Part shown: positions 7,575 to 15,936 of the stretch, in pieces
Layout: each line of letters starts with the position of its first letter
Numbering within the stretch: the first letter of the stretch is position 1
DNA from: JACCXE01 sp963718605
GTDB lineage: Bacteria > Actinomycetota > Acidimicrobiia > Acidimicrobiales > JACCXE01
Direction of reading: 5' to 3'
DNA length: 64,000 nucleotides
NCBI GenBank assembly: GCA_963718605.1
Contig: OY970363.1
Location: forward strand, 2,108,001-2,172,000
Position numbers and translations under genes: made by a program
The notes under the pieces: model-generated
Seen by the model: the letters and a program-made list of their open reading frames with translations, nothing else
Told to the model about the DNA's origin: nothing
The model's database searches: none

Positions 7575-8603
7575 TTGCAAATTCGTCGCGTCCTTGTGGC
7601 GCTGTCCGTTTCCGCGCTTGCCCTGGGGATAACGGCCCCGGCGTCGGCCGCGTCCAAGTCCTCCGCCGCGCAGAAGCAGGCGAAGGCGCTGAAGGCGCAA
7701 TTGGCGCAAGTCACCGCCCAGTTGCAAACCCAGCAGGCGCGCAGCATCTCGGCCCGCCAGGCCGTGGTCGCCGCCAACGCCCGCCTCCGCACGACCCGGG
7801 CCGAAGAGGCCGCCGTCCAAAAACGCCTCACCGCGATCAGCGCGTCGATCAAGGGTTTTGCCGTGAACGCGTATGTCCACGGTGCGGCGCCCGGGGTCGC
7901 GAAGTTGGTCGCGGTGGACAACCCGAGCGAGATCGGGCACGCCGAACACCTGCGCGACGCAGTTGTGGGGTCCGAGTCCGACGCACTCGACGCGCTCGTG
8001 TCAGCTCGCCAGGACCTCGCCGCGAAGCGCAAAGCCGCGGAATCAGCCGCCGCGACCGCCGCCAACCGGCAGCGGGCCGTCAACGGTGTACTCGCGTCGC
8101 TCAAACGATCTCAAGCAGCGCAGCTGCGGCTGGTGAGTGCCGCCGAGTCGCGTTACCAAGCTTCGCTGCGCGAGGACCAGGTTGCGAGTCGGGGAAGCTT
8201 CAGCGGGGGGTCCGTCGGTCTGTCGACGGTTCACGGGATCACCGTCGCGTCGTCGATCGCCGGACAGCTCAACTCGATGCTCAACGCCGCCGACGCCGAC
8301 GGCATGCACTTCGGCGGCACCGGCTATCGCAGTTCGTCAGGCCAGGTCGCGGCCCGGCGTCGCAACTGCGGCTCAAGCCAGTACGACATCTACGAGAAGC
8401 CATCGTCGAGGTGCCATCCACCGACGGCAAAGCCGGGCCAGTCAATGCACGAGCGCGGACTCGCCGTCGACTTCACCTACAACGGCAGCGTCATCAACAG
8501 CCACAGCAACCCCGGGTACCGCTGGCTCAGCGGGCACGCGCGCAGTTACGGCTTCTACAACCTGCCCAGCGAAGCGTGGCACTGGAGCGTCAACGGCAAC
8601 TAA
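7575..8603 (+). CDS. Exported coiled-coil D,D-carboxypeptidase-like protein (peptidase M15)
   Basis: A 342-residue secreted protein. A signal peptide (about 1-25, ending APASAA) is followed by a long Ala/Gln-rich coiled coil (about 28-200), a Gly/Ser linker, and a C-terminal M15/VanY-type zinc peptidase domain. The metal and catalytic motif S-x-H-x-x-G-x-A-x-D is intact (Ser290, His292, Gly295, Asp299), as is the C-terminal E-x-W-H-W (Glu333, His336). The family trims peptidoglycan stem peptides; the coiled coil resembles cell-division-associated hydrolases of actinobacteria. Four Cys, two near 265 and 280, may form a disulphide. Confidence 0.85.
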   Translation: MQIRRVLVALSVSALALGITAPASAASKSSAAQKQAKALKAQLAQVTAQLQTQQARSISARQAVVAANARLRTTRAEEAAVQKRLTAISASIKGFAVNAYVHGAAPGVAKLVAVDNPSEIGHAEHLRDAVVGSESDALDALVSARQDLAAKRKAAESAAATAANRQRAVNGVLASLKRSQAAQLRLVSAAESRYQASLREDQVASRGSFSGGSVGLSTVHGITVASSIAGQLNSMLNAADADGMHFGGTGYRSSSGQVAARRRNCGSSQYDIYEKPSSRCHPPTAKPGQSMHERGLAVDFTYNGSVINSHSNPGYRWLSGHARSYGFYNLPSEAWHWSVNGN

Positions 8604-8648
8604 GCGGCGGGCTTCTCAGAGCGCGATCTCCGGCGATCCCGAGCGGTT

Positions 8649-10295
8649 CTACGGGACGCGGACCCAGGCAGCGGCCGTAGCCGCAGCACCATCGTTGTCG
8701 ACGATGACCAGGCGCACCAGGTACGTGCCGGCCTTGGCGTAGGTGTGCCAGGCGCGGCGACCGAAGCTGCGGGAGCCGTCGCCCCACAGCCACATGTAGT
8801 GCGCGACGGAGCCGTCGGTGTCGGTTGACACGTCGCCGTCGACGACAAGCGTGTGGGCCGGGTTCGAAAGCTTCGCGACACGGCCTTTCGCCGTCGGCGC
8901 TTTGTTGAGAACGGGCGGGGTCGTCGTTGTTGTCGTCGTCGTGGACGGAGGGGTCGTGGTCGTGGTCGGCGGGACGGTCGTCGTCGTCGTTGTCGGGGCA
9001 GTAGTTGTTGTGGACGTGCTCGTCGTGGTCGTCGCAGGCAGCGGGCCGTTGTCGACGATGAAGTCGGCCGGAGCGAAGTCCACGGTGTGGGTGGACTTCG
9101 GCCACGCTTCCGGGTTGCGATTGGTGATGCTGCCCCCGCGGTAGTACTCGACCGTGTAGCCGGCGTAATCCTCGGCGTACGCCATCCGGAGCTTGTATGT
9201 CCCACTCGGTGCCGACGCGGGAATCCGCACGTGCACTTGGTCCAGGGGCCAGTAGCCGGAGTCGCTGCTTATGAGGGTCTTGCCGAGTGGTCCGTCCCAC
9301 CACATCGACATCCAACCGGGTTCGGACACGGTGAAGTCGATCGAGACGACGTCGCCTGGCTTCGCGACCTCGGGCGAGACGCGCTTCACCGATTGGAGTA
9401 CGGGGAGTTCGGAGTCGCCGTTCTCGTTGACGATTGTGACGTCCGCGGCCGAGAAGTCCACGAGATGCGTGGGCGGCGCGAGCGCACCGTTCTCAGGGCG
9501 CACCTTGCCGTCTCGGAAGTAGGTGATCCGGTTGCCGCTCTTGTCCGAGACCTCTACCTCCATCAGCTTGTAGAAGCCGCCGGGGCTGCGGGCACTGATA
9601 CGCCACGTCGCTTGTTCTCCCTGCGTCGGGAAGTAGCTCGCGCCGAGATTCCACAACTGCCCCATCGGGCCCGAATAGCGGAAGTAGGCCCGGTCCACGC
9701 CACTGCCAAGGTCCGCCACCTCGAGATCGAGGCGAACGGTGTCGCCGGGCACGGCCGTGGCGGGCGTCGCCCGGCTCACTGACAAAAGGAAGGGCTGTGC
9801 TGCGTCGGTGTTGAGGTTGACGACGGTGAAGTTGAGCGCGGTCAGATCGAGAGTGTGACGACCGTCGCCTTCTGACTGGTAGGTCGTGCGTGAGACATAG
9901 CCGCTTGGGTAGTAGGTCGAGAACAAGTCACCCTTGTCGCGCAACTCCACGACGCGCAGCTTGTAGACGCCGCTCGGCGCCCATGCCGGAAGCGTGCCGA
10001 CGGCGACGCCTTCGTTCGCAGGATTCCACAGGCTGTAGGCGTCGAACCGATTGCCGAGCGGGCCCGTGAACTCGAAGTCGAGGTTCGCCAAGCCGAGGCC
10101 CTCGTCAAAGGCGGAGTAGTGAATTGAAACGGTTGTGCCGGCGTCGATGACGTCGGGCGACGTCCGCGCCGCGGATACGAGGACCGGCGCCTTGAAGTCG
10201 AGCTCCGCGTGTGCTGCAGGCGCGCTGGACCACCCAACCAATGCCAGCAGCACAACGAGCAACAGGCGCGTACGCACACGCGAGGACAAGGCCAC
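8649..10295 (-). CDS. Secreted three-repeat protein with Thr-rich stalk and PKD domain
   Basis: A 548-residue exported protein: signal peptide (about 1-30), three beta-rich repeats of roughly 115-120 residues (starting near 38, 160 and 285), each built as P-x-x-x-x-x-G-D/T-T-V..., a G-P-L/M-G turn, a P-S-G-x-Y-K-L strand and an ending L/V-D-F-x-x-A-D-F/V-x-V-x-N, then a Thr/Pro-rich stalk (about 400-450) and a C-terminal PKD-type domain (DGSVAHYMWLWGDGS). No enzyme motif is visible; it is probably a cell-surface or matrix adhesin. GTG 10295 is the start; the gene ends convergently with the M15 peptidase gene. Confidence 0.75.
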   Translation of the reverse strand: MALSSRVRTRLLLVVLLALVGWSSAPAAHAELDFKAPVLVSAARTSPDVIDAGTTVSIHYSAFDEGLGLANLDFEFTGPLGNRFDAYSLWNPANEGVAVGTLPAWAPSGVYKLRVVELRDKGDLFSTYYPSGYVSRTTYQSEGDGRHTLDLTALNFTVVNLNTDAAQPFLLSVSRATPATAVPGDTVRLDLEVADLGSGVDRAYFRYSGPMGQLWNLGASYFPTQGEQATWRISARSPGGFYKLMEVEVSDKSGNRITYFRDGKVRPENGALAPPTHLVDFSAADVTIVNENGDSELPVLQSVKRVSPEVAKPGDVVSIDFTVSEPGWMSMWWDGPLGKTLISSDSGYWPLDQVHVRIPASAPSGTYKLRMAYAEDYAGYTVEYYRGGSITNRNPEAWPKSTHTVDFAPADFIVDNGPLPATTTTSTSTTTTAPTTTTTTVPPTTTTTPPSTTTTTTTTPPVLNKAPTAKGRVAKLSNPAHTLVVDGDVSTDTDGSVAHYMWLWGDGSRSFGRRAWHTYAKAGTYLVRLVIVDNDGAAATAAAWVRVP

Positions 10296-10386
10296 ATAGC
10301 CCCATCGGCCGGCGTTGCTCGATCTGAAGCGGTTTACCTAGTGATCGTGCGCCACAACGGTGATTGCCGGGAATGCCGAACGGCAA

Positions 10387-10905
10387 CTAGGCGGTCGGCT
10401 TCTTCTCCGGACGCCAGAAGCCGGCCAGCAGACCGATTGCGCCGACGAAGCCGATCAGGGCAATCTCCAAGCCGCGCTTGCCGTGCATGCGGTCGATCTC
10501 CAGCGCGTGATCCATCGACCACTCACCGGCGCCGAGCGCGCCAATGGCGACCGCGGCCATGATCAAGGTGGCGACGTACTCGTAGCCCTCGCCCTTGTAG
10601 AAGATGAAGAAGCCGTTCTTGAAGTGGTTCGTGACGAAGGCGACGAACATGGTTCCGATTACGCCCGCGGCGCCGAGCGGGGTGAGCAGGCCGAGGATGA
10701 GCGCGGCGCCCGCCCCGAGTTCAGTAAGCGAGGCCAGCCACGCGTGCACGACGCCCGGCTTCATGCCGAGGCTGGCGAACCAGCCCGCCGTGCCCTGGAT
10801 TTTTCCCCCACCGAAAATGTGGCGGTAGCCGTGGGCGATCATCACCACGCCGACCCAGCAGCGCAGCACTAGAAGCCCGAAATTGATCGCGTCGATGTCG
10901 CTCAT
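10387..10905 (-). CDS. DoxX family membrane protein
   Basis: A 172-residue inner-membrane protein with four hydrophobic helices, beginning MSDIDAINFGLLVLRCWVG and carrying the family's A-H-G-Y/x-x-H-x-F-G-G motif (IAHGYRHIFGG). DoxX-like proteins are associated with quinone or thiol redox at the membrane, but the biochemical role of most members is unknown. ATG 10905 is preferred over the longer alternative at 10935 because homology starts there and TAGCTT lies 8 nt upstream. It is divergent from the Baeyer-Villiger monooxygenase operon. Confidence 0.8.
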   Translation of the reverse strand: MSDIDAINFGLLVLRCWVGVVMIAHGYRHIFGGGKIQGTAGWFASLGMKPGVVHAWLASLTELGAGAALILGLLTPLGAAGVIGTMFVAFVTNHFKNGFFIFYKGEGYEYVATLIMAAVAIGALGAGEWSMDHALEIDRMHGKRGLEIALIGFVGAIGLLAGFWRPEKKPTA

Positions 10906-10913
10906 ACGGGGAG

Positions 10914-10919
10914 AAGCTA
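10914..10919 (-). promoter_or_regulatory. Predicted -10 box of a leaderless promoter
   Basis: On the minus strand TAGCTT lies 8 nt before ATG 10905 of the DoxX gene; no ribosome-binding site is visible. Confidence 0.45.
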
Positions 10920-10939
10920 CGCGGTCAGAACGCAAAAGC

Positions 10940-10945
10940 TAGGTT
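10940..10945 (+). promoter_or_regulatory. Predicted -10 box of a leaderless promoter
   Basis: TAGGTT lies 9 nt before GTG 10955, the start of the BVMO operon. It sits back to back with the DoxX promoter in a 49-nt intergenic gap. Confidence 0.45.
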
Positions 10946-10954
10946 CTAACAGCC

Positions 10955-12742
10955 GTGTCACATTTCGATCAGGACGCCGTCAAAGAGAAATATCTGGCCG
11001 AGCGCGACAAGCGACTCGTGCCCGGCCGCACCGACATTCGGGACCTCACCCGCGACGAACACTTCGCGCGTTTCCGCGAGGACCCGTTCACGCCGCGCGC
11101 CGAACGCGCGCCGGTCACCGACGACGTGGACGTCACGATCATCGGCGGCGGCATCGCGGGCGTGCTCGCCGGTGTGCAGCTGCGCAAGGCCGGCGTCGAA
11201 CGGATTCGCATCGTCGATCAAGCGGGCGGCGTCGGCGGCACCTGGTATTGGAATCGCTACCCGGGCGTGATGTGCGACGTCGAGTCCTACATCTACATGC
11301 CGATGCTCGAGGAGATGGACTACATCCCGACGCGTCGCTATGCGTACGGCGAGGAAATTCGTCAGCACGTCGACGCGATTGCGGACCGGTTTGACCTCAA
11401 GGCCGATGCCCTGTTCCACACCGGTGTGACGCGGGCCGGGTGGGACGACGCGGCGGCACGCTGGCGCGTGCAGACCGACCGCGGCGACGAGTTCACGTCG
11501 CGCTATTACGTGCTCGCGACCGGCATCCTCAACCTGATGAAGCTGCCCGCCATCGCGGGCATGGAGGACTTTGCCGGTCCGTCGTTTCACACGGCGCGCT
11601 GGGACTATCGCGTCACTGGCGGCGGACCCGACGAACCGCTCGACAAGTTGGCGGGCAAGGTCGTCGGCATCATCGGGACAGGCGCCACGGGCATCCAGGC
11701 GTTGCCGCCCGTCGCGGCCGCGGCCGAGCACGTCTACGTCTTTCAACGCACGCCGTCGGCCATCGGCGAGCGCGGCAACCGCCCGACTCCGCCCGACTTC
11801 GTCGACGCGTTGAAGCCGGGTTGGCAGCGCGAGCGCATGGACAACTTCCAGCTGCAGATGCTCGGCAAGCCCGTCGACGTCGACATGACCGACGACGGCT
11901 GGACGCGCCACTACGCCAAGGCCCAACACGCGCCGCGGTGGAAGGGCATGACGTTCGAGGAGTACATGGCGCGCGCCGAAGAACTCGACTTCGAGATCAT
12001 GGAAGAGCATCGCCAGCGCGTCGACGCGCTCGTGAAGGATCCCGAGAAGGCCGCGATCCTCAAGCCGTACTACCGCTACATCTGCAAGCGGCCCTGCTTT
12101 CACGACGAGTACCTCGACGCGTACAACCGGCCGAACGTCACCCTCGTCGACTGCCCGACGGGCATCGAGCGCGTCACCGCGCAGGGCCCGGTGGTCAACG
12201 GGAAGCAGTACGAACTCGACATCATCGTCTACGGCACCGGCTTCGAAGCCGAGTTGACGCCGCTGCCGCGCCGCGCCGGCCACGACGTGGTCGGTCGTAA
12301 CGGGTTGACGTTGGCCGACAAGTGGACCGACGGCGCGGCCACGTTGTTCGGGATGATGAGCCGCGGTTTTCCGAACCTGTTCATCATGCCGACCCCCGCG
12401 GGCCAGTCCGTGGTGACGGTGAACTACACACACCTTGCGACTGTCGGTGCCGACTTCGTTGGTGGCGCCGTGCGCGTGCTCGACGAGCGCGGCGTGAAAG
12501 CGTTCGAACCGTCCGCCGATGCCGAGGACGCCTGGACGGGCAAGGTCATTGAAGGTTTCAGCGATCCGAGCCTCGTGATGGGTACGTGCACGCCGTCGCG
12601 TCTCAACAACGAGGGCGATCCGTCCGCCATCAGCCCCCGCAACGGCAACTGGGGCCGCGGCTTCGGCGACTTCTTCGGCTACCGGGAACTGCTCGAGCAG
12701 TGGGTCGCGAGCGGCGAGTGCGAGGGCCTCGACCTCACATGA
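10955..12742 (+). CDS. Type I Baeyer-Villiger monooxygenase-like flavoprotein
   Basis: A 595-residue FAD/NADPH monooxygenase, expected to insert oxygen next to a ketone to give an ester or lactone. The first Rossmann motif GGGIAG is at 64-69, the second GTGATG at 241-246, and between them is the BVMO fingerprint FAGPSFHTARWD (206-217; F-x-G-x-x-x-H-x-x-x-W-D). The N-terminal extension and the GGTWYWNRYPG stretch resemble cyclohexanone and phenylacetone monooxygenases. The leaderless GTG start heads a tightly overlapping operon; the next gene overlaps by four bases. Substrate is inferred only as a hydrophobic or cyclic ketone. Confidence 0.88.
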   Translation: MSHFDQDAVKEKYLAERDKRLVPGRTDIRDLTRDEHFARFREDPFTPRAERAPVTDDVDVTIIGGGIAGVLAGVQLRKAGVERIRIVDQAGGVGGTWYWNRYPGVMCDVESYIYMPMLEEMDYIPTRRYAYGEEIRQHVDAIADRFDLKADALFHTGVTRAGWDDAAARWRVQTDRGDEFTSRYYVLATGILNLMKLPAIAGMEDFAGPSFHTARWDYRVTGGGPDEPLDKLAGKVVGIIGTGATGIQALPPVAAAAEHVYVFQRTPSAIGERGNRPTPPDFVDALKPGWQRERMDNFQLQMLGKPVDVDMTDDGWTRHYAKAQHAPRWKGMTFEEYMARAEELDFEIMEEHRQRVDALVKDPEKAAILKPYYRYICKRPCFHDEYLDAYNRPNVTLVDCPTGIERVTAQGPVVNGKQYELDIIVYGTGFEAELTPLPRRAGHDVVGRNGLTLADKWTDGAATLFGMMSRGFPNLFIMPTPAGQSVVTVNYTHLATVGADFVGGAVRVLDERGVKAFEPSADAEDAWTGKVIEGFSDPSLVMGTCTPSRLNNEGDPSAISPRNGNWGRGFGDFFGYRELLEQWVASGECEGLDLT

Positions 12743-14301
12743 TCGAGCAACGCGTCGTCGTCGTCACCGGCGGCGGCGCCGGGATCGGCGCGGCGATCGC
12801 CGAAGAGCTGGGGCGTGAAGGCGCGTTTGTCATCACGATCGATCCGCTCGTGACGCTCGACGGCGCCGCGCAAGAGGCGCCGGTTGAGGAGACGACGGCC
12901 GATCGCATCGTCGCCGCGGGCGGAACGGCCCGCGCATCGGCGGTGTCCGTGACCGACGCCGCCGGGGTGCGCGCGCTGTTCGACGCGGTGGTCGACGAGT
13001 TCGGTCGGCTCGACGCGGTCATCAATGTCGCGGGAATCAGTCGACCCACGAGTTGGACCGCGGGGAGCGAGCAGGCCTGGCGCGCCGTGCTCGAAGTCCA
13101 CGTCGACGGTTACCGCAACGTGCTTGCCGCCGCGCTACCGATCATGGCGGCGGCCGGTCGCGGCACCGTCCTCGGCGTCACGTCGGGTTCGGGATGGCGG
13201 GCTGGTGACGCGGGAGCGTATGGCTGCGCCAAGCGCACCGTTGCGGCGCTCACGTGGCAGGTCGGCGCGCAAGCGCCAGCCGGGGTTGTCGTCAACGCGC
13301 TTTCGCCGATCGCGGTAACTCGCATGGTGACGGCCGCGCTCGAACGCGCCGGCCGAGGCGCTGGTTCGGCCCGCGCGACCGGGCCGTTGTTCGGGTCGAT
13401 GCCTGAGCCGGAACAGATCGGACCGATCGGCGCGTTCCTCGTGCGCGACGGCTTCGACTGGTGCAGCGGCTCGGTGATCTTCGGGTCGGGCGCGGAGGTC
13501 GCGGTGATCGACCGGCCCCGACCGCTTGAGGTTGTTCGCGTGGAAGAAGTGAAGTCGCTGCCGTCGGTCCTCGAAGCGGTCGTGCCCGCCGCGTTCGCCT
13601 CGGCCGAGGCGAGCCAACTGGCGAGCGGCGGGAGCAACCCGCGCTTTGCCTCGGCCTTCGACGACGACGTCCCGCTCGCGGCGCCCGTCGTCCGAACGTG
13701 CGTCATCGTCTCGGACCGACCGGCCATGGCGGACGCGATCACCGCGGCTCTCAGTGCCCGGGGCGTTGCGTGCACCGCGGCAGACAAGGCCGAAGGGTTC
13801 GGGGATGTAGACGCGATTGTCGTCGCGTTGGCCGGCGGCGACGCCTCGCCCGCGGCAGGTTGGGAACAGATCCTGGCCGAGCACGACGGCATCGTCGACC
13901 AACTGCACGTCGACGGGCGATGGGCGCGCGCGGTCGCCGATCACGCGGCCGGGATCGCGCGTCCCGTCCGATTCGTGATGCTGACCGACGCTGCGACCGC
14001 CGGCGGACGGAGCCGGGGCCAGGCGTTCGCCCAGCACGCGCGCAACGCCCGCAAGGCCACGCAGGACGCGGTCGCCGCCTTCGCGATCAGTGATGAGGGC
14101 AGCGAGCCGGCCGCCACCGCGGAACTGGTCGCGCACCTGCTCTGTCACGCCGACGCTGGAGCGTTGTCCGGAGCGGAACTCGCGGCCGGTCCCGGATGGT
14201 TCGGCCTCCGCAGCCACCCGCGTCCGAGCGCCAGCGTGACCTACGGCGGCCCCGCTGTCCCTGGTTGGCTTGACGATGTGCTTCGGAGCATCGTGCGATG
14301 A
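12739..14301 (+). CDS. Double SDR: active N-terminal domain fused to a degenerate second domain
   Basis: A 520-residue protein about twice the length of a classical SDR. Residues 1-270 form a complete SDR with TGGGAGIG (10-17), N-V-A-G at 96-99, Ser149 and the YGCAK catalytic motif (Tyr161, Lys165). From about 325 a second Rossmann-like segment begins (VRTCVIVSDRPAMADAIT) but has neither the Gly-rich cofactor loop nor a Tyr-x-x-x-Lys pair, so it is probably structural or a partner-binding domain. It overlaps the BVMO gene before it and the amidohydrolase after it (ATGA), suggesting the three act in one ketone/alcohol pathway. Confidence 0.82.
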   Translation: MIEQRVVVVTGGGAGIGAAIAEELGREGAFVITIDPLVTLDGAAQEAPVEETTADRIVAAGGTARASAVSVTDAAGVRALFDAVVDEFGRLDAVINVAGISRPTSWTAGSEQAWRAVLEVHVDGYRNVLAAALPIMAAAGRGTVLGVTSGSGWRAGDAGAYGCAKRTVAALTWQVGAQAPAGVVVNALSPIAVTRMVTAALERAGRGAGSARATGPLFGSMPEPEQIGPIGAFLVRDGFDWCSGSVIFGSGAEVAVIDRPRPLEVVRVEEVKSLPSVLEAVVPAAFASAEASQLASGGSNPRFASAFDDDVPLAAPVVRTCVIVSDRPAMADAITAALSARGVACTAADKAEGFGDVDAIVVALAGGDASPAAGWEQILAEHDGIVDQLHVDGRWARAVADHAAGIARPVRFVMLTDAATAGGRSRGQAFAQHARNARKATQDAVAAFAISDEGSEPAATAELVAHLLCHADAGALSGAELAAGPGWFGLRSHPRPSASVTYGGPAVPGWLDDVLRSIVR

Positions 14302-15152
14302 CGCCGAAGCCGCAGCGCATCGTCGATTGCCATGTGCATTTTTGGGACCCCGCCCGCACCGACTGGTATCCGTATCTGTCCGGTCGTCAGCAGTTGAATA
14401 TGGGCGACACGACGGGCATGAATCGCTTGTTCGACGCGGCGACCTACCGGACCGAGTCCGCGGGTTGGAACCTCGAGAAGCTCGTGAACGTCGCCGCCGC
14501 TACGGGACGGCACTCGATTGACGAGACGCTGGAACTGGACCAACGCGGTGATGTGGATGCGATCGTCGGCGGCTTGCCGCCGGCCGAGTCGGTAGACGAG
14601 TCGATTGCGCTCATCGACCAGCAGATGGCCGCCGTCCGATTCCGAGGTGTCCGTCCGATGGGCCAGTTCAAAGAGCCGCTGCCGCCGCCCGACGTGTTGC
14701 GGGCGCTGCAAGAGCGCGGGTTGTTGTTCGAACTGATGACGCACACCGACCAGCTCGCCCTCGCGGCCGCGGGTCTGGCTGGTCATGAGGACTTGGTCGT
14801 CGTGGTCGAGCACACGGGCTGGCCGACGTCCGCGACCGACGAGGAGTTCGCGAGTTGGCGTGCCGGCATCGACGCGCTCGCCGCCGCGAGCGGCAACGTC
14901 ATGTGCAAGTTGAGCGGCCTGGCGATGCCGTTAGGTTCGATGTCGGTCGACGCGTTTCGTCCTTGGATCGAGCACGCCATCGCGGCATTCGGCGTCGACC
15001 GCTGCATGTTCGCCAGCAACTTCCCGGTCGATGGGATGCACGGCACGCTCGACGAACTGTTCACGACGTTCAACGAACTGACTGCAGGGTTGGACGACGA
15101 CGCGCGCGACAAGTTGTTCGCCGGCAACGCCGAGCGGGTGTACCGGCTCTAA
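14298..15152 (+). CDS. Amidohydrolase 2 family lactonase-like hydrolase
   Basis: A 284-residue TIM-barrel hydrolase with the N-terminal metal motif VDCHVHFWDP, the barrel strands VVVEHTGWP and MCKLSGL, and the C-terminal FASNFPVDG. This layout is that of the L-rhamnono/L-fucono-lactonase and 2-pyrone-4,6-dicarboxylate lactonase group. Following a Baeyer-Villiger enzyme, lactone hydrolysis is a reasonable inferred role: it would open the lactone made upstream. The start overlaps the double SDR (ATGA); its TAA overlaps the next ATG (TAATG). Confidence 0.82.
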   Translation: MTPKPQRIVDCHVHFWDPARTDWYPYLSGRQQLNMGDTTGMNRLFDAATYRTESAGWNLEKLVNVAAATGRHSIDETLELDQRGDVDAIVGGLPPAESVDESIALIDQQMAAVRFRGVRPMGQFKEPLPPPDVLRALQERGLLFELMTHTDQLALAAAGLAGHEDLVVVVEHTGWPTSATDEEFASWRAGIDALAAASGNVMCKLSGLAMPLGSMSVDAFRPWIEHAIAAFGVDRCMFASNFPVDGMHGTLDELFTTFNELTAGLDDDARDKLFAGNAERVYRL

Positions 15153-15934
15153 TGGACCTCGGGATCGGCGGACGCGCCGCCATCGTGACCGGTGCCTCAC
15201 GCGGCATCGGCCGCGCCACCGCGAACCTGCTCGCAACCGAGGGCGCGCATGTGTTGTTGTGCGGGCGCGATAGCGACGCGCTTCAGGTGGTCGCCCAAGA
15301 AATCGGTCACGACGCGACGCCGTTCATCGTCGACGTCGAAGCCCCCGCCGCGGCCGAGGCCATCGTCGCCGAGTGCCAACGCGTCTTCGGCCGCATCGAC
15401 ATCCTCATCAACAATGCGGGCGGCACGTCGGCTCAGTTCTTGAAAGACCTCGTTGCCGACGACTGGCAGAACGCGTTCGACCGCAACTTCTTCTCCGCGG
15501 CGCGACTTGCCGTGGCAGCTGCGAACGCGATGCGGCCGGGCGGATGGGGTCGGTTGGTGCACGTCTCGTCGATCGACGGCATCGAGGCTGACAAGACGTT
15601 CGCCGCCTACTCAGCCGCGAAGGCCGCCATGTTGAACCTGAGCAAGTCCCTATCGCAGGAGTACGCCCGTGATGGCGTGCTCAGCAACTGCGTCGTGCCC
15701 GGCATCACGATCACCGAGTCCGTGCTCGACAACGCGGCCGCCGCGGCCGAGCGGTCGGGCGACACCGTCGACGAGGTGATGACCCGCATGCTCGAACGGA
15801 TGCGCGTCGCGCAACGGCGCATGGCGCAACCCAACGAGATCGCCGACGCCATCGTGTTCCTGTCCTCCGAACGCGCGTCGTTCATCACCGGTGCGGCGTT
15901 GGCGATCGACGGCGGCACCCTGCGTAGCATCTGA
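15152..15934 (+). CDS. Short-chain dehydrogenase/reductase
   Basis: A 260-residue classical SDR with TGASRGIG at 13-20, NNAG at 87-90, a VHVSSIDG strand and the YSAAK catalytic motif (Tyr153, Lys157). The C-terminal FITGAALAIDGGT is the standard FabG-like ending. It would oxidise the hydroxyacid or alcohol released by the lactonase-like neighbour, or reduce a 3-oxoacyl intermediate; which of these cannot be read from sequence. The ATG overlaps the preceding stop by two bases. Confidence 0.85.
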   Translation: MDLGIGGRAAIVTGASRGIGRATANLLATEGAHVLLCGRDSDALQVVAQEIGHDATPFIVDVEAPAAAEAIVAECQRVFGRIDILINNAGGTSAQFLKDLVADDWQNAFDRNFFSAARLAVAAANAMRPGGWGRLVHVSSIDGIEADKTFAAYSAAKAAMLNLSKSLSQEYARDGVLSNCVVPGITITESVLDNAAAAAERSGDTVDEVMTRMLERMRVAQRRMAQPNEIADAIVFLSSERASFITGAALAIDGGTLRSI

Positions 15935-15936
15935 GG

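Noticed and set aside
15925..15930. TAGCAT 6 nt before ATG 15937 as a leaderless promoter.
   Set aside because: It is part of the last codons of the preceding SDR gene and the two genes are close enough for co-transcription; mentioned in the gene entry but not called as a promoter.
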